Positions 18,543 to 26,321 of a stretch of 64,000 nt of DNA are shown here, in pieces; the first letter of the stretch is position 1, and each line of letters starts with the position of its first letter. This DNA comes from Pedobacter sp. Leaf216. Lineage in GTDB: Bacteria > Bacteroidota > Bacteroidia > Sphingobacteriales > Sphingobacteriaceae. The stretch is from NCBI RefSeq assembly GCF_001421515.1, contig NZ_LMKM01000035.1, positions 86,943 through 150,942 on the forward strand, given 5' to 3'. The notes beneath the pieces are model-generated. The model saw nothing but the letters and a program-made list of their open reading frames with translations, searched no databases and was not told the origin of the DNA. The position numbers and the translations under genes are program-made.

Positions 18543-18640
18543 TTAGGGTTTAGGTGCAAGAATTAACGCTTGCAAACCGAATGAAGCCCTTGTAAATTTA
18601 ACTAAGACTACATAAATTAAATCTGTAAAATCTGATCCCG

Positions 18641-19642
18641 ATGCAAACAACAAGACACGATTGGACAAAAGAAGAAATATACGAAATTTATAATAGACCA
18701 TTTTTAGATCTGGTTTATGAAGCTGCCAGCATCCATAGAGAAAATAAAGATTACAATGAAGTTCAGGTAAGTTCATTAATCTCTATTAAAACCGGTGGCT
18801 GTGCAGAAGATTGTTCATATTGCCCACAAGCGGCGCGTTACTATACCGAACTGGAGGTACAGCCATTAATGCAGGTTAGCCAGGTGGTTAGTGCTGCGGT
18901 TAAAGCGAAAGAAGGTGGTGCATCTCGTTTATGTATGGGTGCTGCCTGGCGCGAAGTACGCGATAACCGCGATTTTGACCGTGTTATTGAAATGGTTAAA
19001 GCCGTAAACGATATGGATATGGAGGTTTGCTGTACTTTAGGTATGCTTACCGAAAATCAGGCGCAACGTTTGGCTGATGCCGGTTTATATGCATATAACC
19101 ACAACATTGATACCTCAGAAGATGATTATAAAAGGATTATTTCTACCAGAACTTACGATGATCGCTTAAATACCATTAAAAATGTACGTAAAGCTAAATT
19201 AACGGTTTGCAGTGGTGGTATTATTGGATTAGGTGAAACGGTAGAAGACAGGGTTTCGATGTTGCAGACACTTTCCAACATGGAAAAACACCCTGAATCT
19301 GTACCAGTTAATGCTTTGGTTCCGGTAAAAGGAACACCTTTGGAAAATCAACCTCGTGTTCCAATCTGGGATATGGTGCGAATGATCGCTACGGCCCGTA
19401 TTGTAATGCCAAATTCAGTGGTGCGTTTATCAGCAGGCCGAAACGAAATGAGCACATTGGAACAAGCTTTTTGCTTTATGGCAGGTGCAAGCTCTATTTT
19501 TGCAGGAGATAAATTGTTAACCACACCAAATCCTGCTTTTGTAGATGATATGGCAATGTTCGAATTGTTGGGATTAAAAACCCGCGACGCTTTTAAAAAT
19601 GGCAGACCAGCCAATACAAGGGTTGCTGAAGAAGCTGTTTAA
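18641..19642 (+). CDS. bioB: Biotin synthase
   Basis: This 333-residue radical-SAM enzyme inserts sulfur into dethiobiotin. The [4Fe-4S] motif CxxxCxxC is at C54, C58 and C61 (GGCAEDCSYC). Cysteines for the [2Fe-2S] cluster are visible in RLCMGAAWR and MEVCCTLGM, and the cluster arginine in VRLSAGR. No other bio genes are adjacent. The upstream TTG-N20-TAAATTAA (18590-18620) could be the promoter, with a leader of about 15 bases. Confidence 0.97.
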   Translation: MQTTRHDWTKEEIYEIYNRPFLDLVYEAASIHRENKDYNEVQVSSLISIKTGGCAEDCSYCPQAARYYTELEVQPLMQVSQVVSAAVKAKEGGASRLCMGAAWREVRDNRDFDRVIEMVKAVNDMDMEVCCTLGMLTENQAQRLADAGLYAYNHNIDTSEDDYKRIISTRTYDDRLNTIKNVRKAKLTVCSGGIIGLGETVEDRVSMLQTLSNMEKHPESVPVNALVPVKGTPLENQPRVPIWDMVRMIATARIVMPNSVVRLSAGRNEMSTLEQAFCFMAGASSIFAGDKLLTTPNPAFVDDMAMFELLGLKTRDAFKNGRPANTRVAEEAV

Positions 19643-19700
19643 TAAAGAAATAAATTAATTTTGGTGTGCAATGATGATTCAATGCCACCCATTAATATAA

Positions 19701-19731
19701 ATGGTGTCAGATGTCTACCATCTGACACCAT
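19701..19731. terminator. Hairpin between convergent bioB and ohr, possible terminator
   Basis: A perfect 13-bp stem (ATGGTGTCAGATG at 19701-19713, complement at 19719-19731) has a 5-base loop. It lies between two convergent genes, as terminators do here, but has no T tract on either side, so it may instead be a processing signal or a repeat. Confidence 0.5.
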
Positions 19732-19755
19732 GTTAAAAAGTAAAACAGTATCTTT

Positions 19756-20166
19756 TTAAACTGCTGTTACCCTTACCTCAATATTTCCTTTTGTTGCTTT
19801 AGAATATGGGCAAGCCCTGTGTGCTTTATCAGCCAATGCCTGTGCTTCTTCATGAGAAATACCTGGAATATGCACATCCAGATCTGCAGATAATACGAAT
19901 GAGTTTCCGTCTTTATTAAATGAAACCAATACTTTTACATTTGCTTCACTAACATCAACACCTTCACGTTCTGCAACAGAGCCTAATGCACCTAAATAAC
20001 ATGGTCCCCAAGCTGCTGCAAATAGTTCTTCAGGGTTTGTTGCCCCGCCCTGGCCACCAAGCTCTTTAGGTTTACGTAATTCGAAATCTAAAATTCCATC
20101 ACTTGATTTGATGTGTCCGTCTCTTCCTCCAGTAGCTGTAACTTCAGCTGTATATAGCTTTTCCAT
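19756..20166 (-). CDS. ohr: Ohr-type organic hydroperoxide reductase (OsmC family)
   Basis: This 136-residue protein has the two redox cysteines in canonical places: C56 in AAWGPCYLGAL and C119 in RACPYSKAT. It also has the opening YTAEVTATGGRDG of the Ohr subgroup. It reduces lipid and organic hydroperoxides, using lipoylated proteins in studied homologues. It is monocistronic. A 14-bp perfect palindrome 32 bp before the start is a candidate operator. No ohrR regulator gene is adjacent. Confidence 0.92.
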   Translation of the reverse strand: MEKLYTAEVTATGGRDGHIKSSDGILDFELRKPKELGGQGGATNPEELFAAAWGPCYLGALGSVAEREGVDVSEANVKVLVSFNKDGNSFVLSADLDVHIPGISHEEAQALADKAHRACPYSKATKGNIEVRVTAV

Positions 20167-20198
20167 AATGATATATTAATGTGAAGAGTTAACAAATC

Positions 20199-20212
20199 AC
20201 AAAGGCCTTTGT
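20199..20212. promoter_or_regulatory. Perfect 14-bp palindrome upstream of ohr
   Basis: ACAAAGGCCTTTGT is fully self-complementary and lies in the only region that can hold the ohr promoter, as the other neighbour also points leftwards and ends here. It could be the binding site of a MarR/OhrR- or Fur-type dimer. The sequence does not match the published Xanthomonas-type OhrR box. Confidence 0.4.
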
Positions 20213-20293
20213 TTGATACGGGTTAGTTACCAAAAAATTTCAGCCTGGCTAAATCGATTTGAAAATGGTTAATGGAAGTAATGAAATGGTAAA

Positions 20294-22453
20294 TTAAATT
20301 TTAATTTTTACCGATAGTTTATAGATATCGTACGCTACCTTTTGAATCAGGTCGAACTGTTCGGGTACTAAATCTTCACCTTTTTTTATGGCTAAGCCAG
20401 TATCATTTAACCTGATGAGTGGAACATTATCCATTGTACTGGTGCCTTGTATCAAATTATCAATAGCGGTATCCAGCAGGTAATTTGTGTTATTGGCAAT
20501 TGGCTTTAAAGCGTCGAAACTTTCAAAAATGAACTGATGTTCTTTATTATATAAAGAAAGTGTTGCCACATATGATGATAGCAGATGGCTTAATGCAGTA
20601 AACTGATGCACCTCCTTAATAAATAATTGTTTGCTTTTTGGTTCTGAAAACATTCTTTGAAATAGAGAAGCCAGGTTTGCGGTGCTCACATAAACTTCTT
20701 TGCGGGCAAGCTTGTATTCGGTTCTGTTGTAATTCTTTTCGAAATAAAGTTTAATTACCTGCGCATAATATGCTTTATTGGCCCTTAAAATATTTAGCAT
20801 GGCTTCTTTTAGTTTTTCATGCTCCCAGGTTGGGAACAAAGAATAACTGGCTATTAGCGCAATTCCTGAACCTATAAAAGTATCATAGATTCTCTCGCGG
20901 GCAAGCGCAATTGATCCCATACCCAAAAAATCGAAAAGGATTAAGATATAAGGTGTCATAAACAGCACACTTACTACATAATTTTTCCTTTGGAAACTGT
21001 AGCACCCCACCATGCAGATCAGCAAAATTACAAATAGGGAGTGTCTGTCATCAATATAAGTCAACACGCCCATTCCAATAAACGCACCTATTGTAGTGCC
21101 AATTAAACGCTGATAATTGCGTTCTTTTGTTAAACTAAAGCCTGGTTTTGAGATAACCAGGATGGTAAGTAGAATCCAATAACTGTGTGAGAAATTGAGG
21201 ATCAGCGAAACAATAAAGCCCAAAAGCATTACCACGGTAACCCTCAGCGAATGCCTGAAAGTGGAAGAGCTATAGGTTAAATTCTCGGTAAAAAGTTTAA
21301 AATCAAATTTCTGCCGTGTAATAAATTTCTCTGTATCTACCTCTGCCTGCCTGATATCTTTGCTGTTCCTGATCTTAAAATAACTGAAGATGGTTTTAAC
21401 CCTGGCCAGTATATTTTCAATATTTACTTCTATGTTTTTAAGTGCAATAATGCCAAGGGTATTGTACTCCTGGTTTTGATTGTTTTTCTCCAGGTCGTTT
21501 ATTTTAATCTTCAAACGTTCAATCTCAATCAATAAACGTTTTGATACAACAGGTGTGCCACCGCTTTTTAATGCGAAAGCAATATCATCAAGCGCATAAG
21601 AAATCCTTTTAATGGCCATTTCATAATCAGAAAGTATCCCGGCCTTATCAAACTGATCATGCAATTGCTGGTAATTATAATAGGTAGACATAACCTGCTC
21701 GAAAAGATCAACCATATCTACAAAAACCAGGAGCAAAAATCTACCTTCGGGAGTAGAATCCCTAACAATTTCGCGTGTTCTAAACAATAATTCCCTTACT
21801 GCATCCTGTTTTTCGTGTACAGAAACCTGGAGTTGTAAAAGATCGGAATACGTTTTATCGTAATTGTTGTTCTGATGGTAAAACTTCGCCTTCTCCCGCA
21901 GAAATTCTGCCACCTCCAAAATCGAATCGCTCAGCGATTGCTGTACCAAACGGAAAGGGCGGAGGCGGTATACAAAATAACTCAAACCGGTATACCAAAG
22001 GCTTCCGGCCAGCACCATAACGGCATGTAGTAGCACATCCTGCCAGGGGCGTACATCATCGATACCTAAAACCATAATCAGCAGCACCGCAGTGCCAACC
22101 GATGCAGCCCTGAGCCCGTAGATATAAAACATTGAAAATACGAAACTTGATACCACGAGTAAAAACCCGATGAAATAATGGTTTTTATTGGTTAAGCCTG
22201 TAATAATCGAAAAGATGAAAATTAGCGCGGTGGTAACCAGCATTGCATTTCTCCTGTGTACCATAGGGCCGGGGCTATCAACCACACTTACACATAATGC
22301 ACCAAGCGATAAAGTCATGCCGTACTTAAGCAAACCGAACTGGGCCAGTATTAAAGAGGGGAGCAGTACACCAATGGTTATTCGGAGCCCGTCGGCAAAA
22401 TACGTACTCAATAAAAAGTCTTGTACATTTCTAATGGGTTGCCTAATCTGCAT
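20294..22453 (-). CDS. YccS/FUSC-family inner membrane protein
   Basis: This protein of about 719 residues has two blocks of five to six transmembrane helices (about 10-150 and 390-510), separated and followed by long cytosolic helical regions, the architecture of the YccS/YhfK-FUSC family related to aromatic acid exporters. Substrate unknown. I use the ATG at 22453 (MQIRQPIRNV), because a TATTTTTG promoter element overlaps the region of the alternative start at 22468. It is monocistronic. Confidence 0.85.
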   Translation of the reverse strand: MQIRQPIRNVQDFLLSTYFADGLRITIGVLLPSLILAQFGLLKYGMTLSLGALCVSVVDSPGPMVHRRNAMLVTTALIFIFSIITGLTNKNHYFIGFLLVVSSFVFSMFYIYGLRAASVGTAVLLIMVLGIDDVRPWQDVLLHAVMVLAGSLWYTGLSYFVYRLRPFRLVQQSLSDSILEVAEFLREKAKFYHQNNNYDKTYSDLLQLQVSVHEKQDAVRELLFRTREIVRDSTPEGRFLLLVFVDMVDLFEQVMSTYYNYQQLHDQFDKAGILSDYEMAIKRISYALDDIAFALKSGGTPVVSKRLLIEIERLKIKINDLEKNNQNQEYNTLGIIALKNIEVNIENILARVKTIFSYFKIRNSKDIRQAEVDTEKFITRQKFDFKLFTENLTYSSSTFRHSLRVTVVMLLGFIVSLILNFSHSYWILLTILVISKPGFSLTKERNYQRLIGTTIGAFIGMGVLTYIDDRHSLFVILLICMVGCYSFQRKNYVVSVLFMTPYILILFDFLGMGSIALARERIYDTFIGSGIALIASYSLFPTWEHEKLKEAMLNILRANKAYYAQVIKLYFEKNYNRTEYKLARKEVYVSTANLASLFQRMFSEPKSKQLFIKEVHQFTALSHLLSSYVATLSLYNKEHQFIFESFDALKPIANNTNYLLDTAIDNLIQGTSTMDNVPLIRLNDTGLAIKKGEDLVPEQFDLIQKVAYDIYKLSVKIKI

Positions 22454-22456
22454 GTA

Positions 22457-22464
22457 CAAAAATA
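22457..22464 (-). promoter_or_regulatory. Candidate -7 element of the YccS-like gene, leaderless arrangement
   Basis: On the minus strand this reads TATTTTTG, a perfect TAnnTTTG match, three bases before the ATG at 22453. Transcription would begin at about the start codon. This also argues against the upstream in-frame ATG at 22468. Confidence 0.4.
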
Positions 22465-22594
22465 ACATAATAGCGAAGTTTTTTGTTGCGATTAAAATTA
22501 AGTTTTATGCTTTTTTTTAACTTTTAAGCAGAAATACTTTAATGCGCTGACTGCTAGAATGATAAGAAATGTTTGTAATTACATCTTTCCTAAT

Positions 22595-22698
22595 TGTTAA
22601 TAAGATGAAACAATATGCCATTAGATTAAATAAATAGCCGTTTTAAATATTTAACATGTTGATAAACAGTGTTCTTAGGTGGATAACTTTGTGGATAA
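22595..22698 (+). other. Cluster of four same-direction DnaA-box-like 9-mers
   Basis: TGTGGATAA (22690-22698) is a perfect DnaA box (complement TTATCCACA). GGTGGATAA (22678-22686), TGTTGATAA (22657-22665) and TGTTAATAA (22595-22603) each differ at one position from TGTGnATAA. All point the same way, and an AT-rich stretch (22604-22656) separates them. This resembles a small replication-origin or DnaA-control region in a gene-free interval. Single-mismatch boxes are common in AT-rich DNA, so oriC is only a possibility. Confidence 0.35.
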
Positions 22699-22733
22699 AA
22701 ACGTTCATTTTTCTCTTGACAAAAGAACGTTTT
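22698..22733. promoter_or_regulatory. Inverted repeat around the -33 element of the candidate ncRNA
   Basis: AAAACGTTC (22698-22706) and GAACGTTTT (22725-22733) form 9-bp arms about an 18-bp spacer. The TTG of the predicted -33 box (22716-22718) lies in that spacer. The position suits an operator for a dimeric regulator. Confidence 0.35.
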
Positions 22734-22746
22734 CATGCTAAATTAG
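22716..22746 (+). promoter_or_regulatory. Promoter of the candidate ncRNA
   Basis: TTG at 22716-22718 and TAAATTAG at 22739-22746 are 20 bp apart, close to the Bacteroidota -33 TTTG / -7 TAnnTTTG arrangement (one mismatch in the -7). The predicted start, about 22752, coincides with the beginning of a stable 5' hairpin. Confidence 0.5.
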
Positions 22747-22751
22747 ATCAT

Positions 22752-23127
22752 ATCAAATACGAAGTACTTTGAATTCTGATAAAACAATCCAAAAGAGATA
22801 AAGAACCGAAAGGGAAATTGTTTCGGATAGTTTACAGGGAAAACGATTAATTTCAGAAAGGGTTAAACCGAGTAAGAATATATATAACCATCGAAAGATT
22901 GGACGATAAGAAAATCGCACAGGCCCAAACAGAGCTTATTGAAAACTAAGAAGTTTACGGACGGAAGAGTTGGAAATAAATTTTCACGAATCGCAAAAGT
23001 TGCAAAACCTAACGATAACGGAAAAATCAAAGTAACAAGAATTAGATGCTTTAAAATACGACTAAGGTTGTTTTTAAAGTTAAAACGGGGAACTGAATCG
23101 AAAGAAGAAGGTCCCCGTTTTTATTTT
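22752..23127 (+). ncRNA. Candidate structured non-coding RNA (about 375 nt) upstream of phoH
   Basis: This stretch has a promoter match at its left end and a strong intrinsic terminator at its right end, with no credible reading frame between. A 5'-terminal hairpin (TCAAATAC-GAA-GTACTTTGA, 22753-22772) starts at the predicted first base. A second is CCGAAA/TTTCGG (22806-22826). The only long frame (TTG start at 22939) has a composition unlike a protein and runs through the terminator into phoH. I do not see RNase P, tmRNA or SRP landmarks. It may be a stand-alone sRNA or an attenuating leader of phoH. With the DnaA-box cluster, it accounts for most of the gene-free interval 22454-23203. Confidence 0.5.
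23082..23127 (+). terminator. Intrinsic terminator of the candidate ncRNA
   Basis: A 10-bp perfect stem AAAACGGGGA/TCCCCGTTTT (23082-23091 with 23112-23121) is followed by a T-rich run. It lies 77 bp before the phoH start, so it would either end the ncRNA or attenuate phoH. Confidence 0.8.
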
Positions 23128-23203
23128 GGTAAAAACTTTCCAGCAATCAAAAAAGAAGCACACATTTTTCTGCTTATTATTCCTAAAGTATTAAATTTAC
23201 CAA

Positions 23204-24556
23204 ATGGCCAAAAAAGGTAAATCAATCTCCGCTCCATCAAAAAAGATCTTCGTTTTAGATACCTCTGTCATTTTATACGATCACGATGCAATAAATAATT
23301 TCCATGAGCATGACGTAGCTATTCCTATACAGGTTTTAGAAGAACTTGATAATTTTAAAAGTGGTAATGACACCAGGAATTTTGAAGCCAGAAGTTTTAT
23401 ACGCCTAATTGATGAAACATCTAAACAAAAACTCATTAGCGATTGGATTGCACTTAAAAGTGCCGATGCAGGTAAGTTTAAAGTAGTTTTAAATGAAAAA
23501 CCGCTCACTGTTGATGCGGAGGAAGTGTATGGAAAAGGAAAAACCGACCATAAGATTTTAAATGCCGCCTTAAGTTTAAAAGAGGAGCATCCTGATAAAA
23601 AAGTGGTTTTGGTATCGAAGGATATTTGCCTTAGATTAAAAGCCAAAGCACTCGATTTAAATGCTGAAGATTATGAAACTGGTAAAATTAAAAACGTTGA
23701 TGAACTTTATGCTGGGAAAACTGAGATAACGGATTTTCCTGTTGAAGTTATAGAGGAGATAAAAAAACACCTCTTTATCGATGCCCGCGAGATTGAGTTG
23801 CCACCTAAAAACGCCAACCATTTTTACGTTTTAAAAAATAAAAGGAAAACAGCAAATGTATTTTATAACAATAATTTAAAAACGATTTCTGCTGTTTCTA
23901 CCGACCCTATATTTAAAATTAAACCAAAAAATATTGAACAGGCCTTTGCAATTCACGCGCTTTTGGATCCGGAAATTAAGCTCGTAAGTATTCAGGGGAA
24001 TGCCGGTACAGGCAAAACTCTTTTGGCTCTGGCCAGTGCGTTAGAACAGCGCAAAAACTTCAGGCAGATATATGTAACCCGACCAATCGTTTCATTGAGT
24101 AATAAAGATATCGGGTTTTTGCCAGGGGATGCAAAATCAAAAACCGATCCTTTCATGGCTCCTATATGGGATAACCTGCGTTTTATTAAAGAGCAGTTTA
24201 TCGGCGATGATAAAATGACTGAAAAGATTGATGAGCTGGTTGCAACCGAGAAAATAGCCATTGCTCCTTTAGCTTTCATCCGTGGAAGAACCCTTACCAA
24301 AATTTTCTTCATTATTGATGAAGCCCAAAATTTAACACCCCATGAGGTAAAAACAATTATATCGAGGGCAGGTGAACATACCAAAGTTGTTTTTACTGGC
24401 GATATATATCAAATCGACACACCATATCTCGATTCGGAAAGTAACGGGCTTTCGTACCTGATAGAAAATGCGAAGAATCATCCGCTTTACGCACACATTA
24501 CCTTACATAAAGGCGAAAGGAGTGAGTTGGCAAATTTGGCAAATGAGTTGTTGTAA
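23204..24556 (+). CDS. PIN-PhoH family ATPase/ribonuclease
   Basis: This 450-residue protein has an N-terminal PIN nuclease domain (about 13-165, acidic residues from VLDTSVILYD, with VLVSKD) fused to a C-terminal PhoH helicase-like ATPase (about 240-450) with Walker A GNAGTGKT at 265-272 and Walker B FFIIDEAQN. This is the PhoH2/YlaK architecture, an RNA-unwinding ATPase with RNase activity. Some homologues have a toxin-antitoxin-like context, but no antitoxin gene precedes it here. It follows a terminator, so either readthrough or its own promoter (TAAATTTA just before the ATG) must drive it. Confidence 0.9.
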   Translation: MAKKGKSISAPSKKIFVLDTSVILYDHDAINNFHEHDVAIPIQVLEELDNFKSGNDTRNFEARSFIRLIDETSKQKLISDWIALKSADAGKFKVVLNEKPLTVDAEEVYGKGKTDHKILNAALSLKEEHPDKKVVLVSKDICLRLKAKALDLNAEDYETGKIKNVDELYAGKTEITDFPVEVIEEIKKHLFIDAREIELPPKNANHFYVLKNKRKTANVFYNNNLKTISAVSTDPIFKIKPKNIEQAFAIHALLDPEIKLVSIQGNAGTGKTLLALASALEQRKNFRQIYVTRPIVSLSNKDIGFLPGDAKSKTDPFMAPIWDNLRFIKEQFIGDDKMTEKIDELVATEKIAIAPLAFIRGRTLTKIFFIIDEAQNLTPHEVKTIISRAGEHTKVVFTGDIYQIDTPYLDSESNGLSYLIENAKNHPLYAHITLHKGERSELANLANELL

Positions 24557-24585
24557 AGGATACTTTATTACGTAAAAACTAAGTT

Positions 24586-24652
24586 GATCGTTATTCCCAA
24601 CTTGATAGGGAATCCTAATGCATTAAGATTCCCGCCTGCGTGGGATTGACGC
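24586..24652. repeat. Dispersed palindromic repeat, copy A
   Basis: The segment begins GATCGTTATTCCCAAC, continues through TAATGCA and TTAAGATT, and ends with CCTGCGTGGGA. It resembles the copy at 39268-39336 and has the look of a REP-type intergenic element placed after a stop codon. GGGAATC and GATTCCC inside it can pair. Confidence 0.55.
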
Positions 24653-24662
24653 TTGTTTCAAT

Positions 24663-25874
24663 TTAATGGTATTTCTTCAAGCTTCTTAAACAGATAAACA
24701 AACCGATTAAAGTTAAAACCGCACTGAGTATAAATGGTGCGCCCGGAAAGTAAACTGGTGCTTTCCCTTCAATAAAATAAGCGAAAATATGTGTCATTAC
24801 CCAAGGGGCAAATATGGCTGCTAAACTTTGTAGCCCCGTTAAAACGCCCTGCATTTCACCTTGAGCATTTGACGGAATTTGATTGGAGATTAACCCCTGC
24901 ATCGCTGGTCCACCGATACCCGCCAAGCCATAAGGAACCATAAAAGCAAACATCATCCAGCCTTTACTGGCAAATGCAAATGCAACAAAACCGATTACAT
25001 ATAAAATCAATCCAAAATAAACAGCTTTCTTTTCTCCAATTTTTGGAAGGATAATCCGGATTAACCCACCCTGAACAATACCGATTACCAAACCCACAAA
25101 GCCTAACGAATAACCAACCCATGCAGCATCCCATTTAAATTTTTCCATCGTATAAAATGTCCAGTTGGATTGAACAGAGTGGCTAGAGAAATACAATAAG
25201 AATAATGTTGCCATTAAGCCTAATAACGCAGGATATTTACCAATACTCAACAATGAACCAACCGGGTTTGCTCTTTTCCAGTCGAAAGCCCTTCGTTTAT
25301 CCACGGGTAAAGATTCTGGTAATATAAAATAACCATAAAGCCAGTTGATTAATGATAAACCAGCAGCAATCATGAAAGGAACCCGAGTGCCGAAATGACT
25401 AAAAACACCTCCTAATACCGGACCAAGGATAAACCCAACGCCAAATGCTGCCCCAACCAAACCAAAATTTTGCGCTCTCTTTTCAGGCGGCGAAACATCA
25501 GCAATATAAGCTTGCGCTGTAGTGAAACTGGCACCGGTAATGCCAGCTATAATTCTGCCTACAAATAACCAGATGATAGAAGGGGCGAAGGCTAAAAAGA
25601 TATAATCGATACCGAGGCCGAATAAAGAGCTTAATAATACAGGTCTGCGGCCGTACCGGTCGCTCATTGCTCCGATAATTGGCGAAAATATAAATTGAAC
25701 CGATGCATAAGCCAATGTAAGCCAACCGCCATACTCTGCAGCCAGGCCGAAACCGCCTCCGGTAAAATCCTGTATAAGTTTTGGTAATACAGGAATAATC
25801 AACCCAAAACCTGTAAAATCAATCAGGAGGGTAACCATAATAAAACTCATTGCAGATTTCTTCGTATTTGCCAT
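24663..25874 (-). CDS. TCR/Tet-type MFS exporter
   Basis: This 403-residue protein has 12 predicted transmembrane helices. It carries the MFS motif A between TM2 and TM3 (GAMSDRYGRRPVLL), preceded by FGLIIPVLPKL in TM1, and motif C (GAAFGVGFILGPVLGG) in TM5, which marks drug:H+ antiporters of the TetA/Bcr class. It could export a drug or metabolite. There is no TetR-type regulator next to it, so tetracycline resistance should not be assumed. It is monocistronic with a -7 element at 25894-25901. Confidence 0.87.
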   Translation of the reverse strand: MANTKKSAMSFIMVTLLIDFTGFGLIIPVLPKLIQDFTGGGFGLAAEYGGWLTLAYASVQFIFSPIIGAMSDRYGRRPVLLSSLFGLGIDYIFLAFAPSIIWLFVGRIIAGITGASFTTAQAYIADVSPPEKRAQNFGLVGAAFGVGFILGPVLGGVFSHFGTRVPFMIAAGLSLINWLYGYFILPESLPVDKRRAFDWKRANPVGSLLSIGKYPALLGLMATLFLLYFSSHSVQSNWTFYTMEKFKWDAAWVGYSLGFVGLVIGIVQGGLIRIILPKIGEKKAVYFGLILYVIGFVAFAFASKGWMMFAFMVPYGLAGIGGPAMQGLISNQIPSNAQGEMQGVLTGLQSLAAIFAPWVMTHIFAYFIEGKAPVYFPGAPFILSAVLTLIGLFICLRSLKKYH

Positions 25875-25893
25875 CGTAGATCAGGTTGAAAAA

Positions 25894-25901
25894 CAAAAGT
25901 A
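25894..25901 (-). promoter_or_regulatory. Candidate -7 element of the MFS exporter gene
   Basis: On the minus strand this reads TACTTTTG, a perfect TAnnTTTG match, 19 bp before the ATG. The predicted leader is about 13 bases. Confidence 0.45.
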
Positions 25902-25950
25902 TCAGAATTAGTTAACAATGTAAATTTTAGTTCTCTACAAACTCAATTAC

Positions 25951-25983
25951 AAACCTAGTAGGTTTTTGAAACCTGCGAGGTTT
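25951..25983. repeat. Paired mini-palindromes in the MFS exporter-gyrA gap
   Basis: AAACCTAGTAGGTTT (25951-25965) and AAACCTGCGAGGTTT (25969-25983) are adjacent near-identical palindromes, a style of Bacteroidota intergenic repeat. The rest of the 447-bp gap (25875-26321) has no open frame of note, the exporter promoter on the left and the gyrA promoter region on the right. Confidence 0.5.
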
Positions 25984-26256
25984 AGATCTAAATATGATAC
26001 TGGCCACTGTTTATAAACCTGATATAGCGGAAAGCCCGCAATGAGGTACGAGTGAGGACTTGCAGCGATAGCAGGACTGCAGACCGCCACTAAAATAGAA
26101 CCTCACATTTACAAAAAAACTTACAAACCATTTTTTTTTGTAAATGCTGTAAACTCGTTAAACTGGCCTTCAATAAATTAAAATCTCACTGGGAATAAAA
26201 AACCTATAACAAAGGTCAAAACTTTTCCACAATGCCTTAATTCGGCTAAATTTTGT

Positions 26257-26264
26257 TAAATTCG
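26257..26264 (+). promoter_or_regulatory. Possible -7 element of gyrA
   Basis: TAAATTCG followed by C matches TAnnTTTG at seven of eight positions, about 57 bp before the gyrA ATG. A lone 8-of-9 DnaA-like sequence TTTTCCACA lies 25 bp upstream. Weak evidence. Confidence 0.25.
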
Positions 26265-26321
26265 CAAGGTTATAGTAATACCCTTTTTTAATATCGTTTT
26301 AAGTAACGAGAATAATAATTT

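Noticed and set aside
18566..18600. BirA operator upstream of bioB
   Set aside because: TTGCAAACC and TTGTAAATT are direct, not inverted, and the GGTTTACAA half is missing.
22939..23220. 93-codon open frame beginning with TTG
   Set aside because: It runs through a strong terminator stem and overlaps the phoH start. Its residue composition (Lys/Arg/Phe rich, no domain) fits non-coding RNA better.
24663..25874. Tetracycline resistance gene
   Set aside because: The protein is of the TCR/Tet MFS class, but the class includes many housekeeping exporters, and there is no regulator or mobile element nearby.
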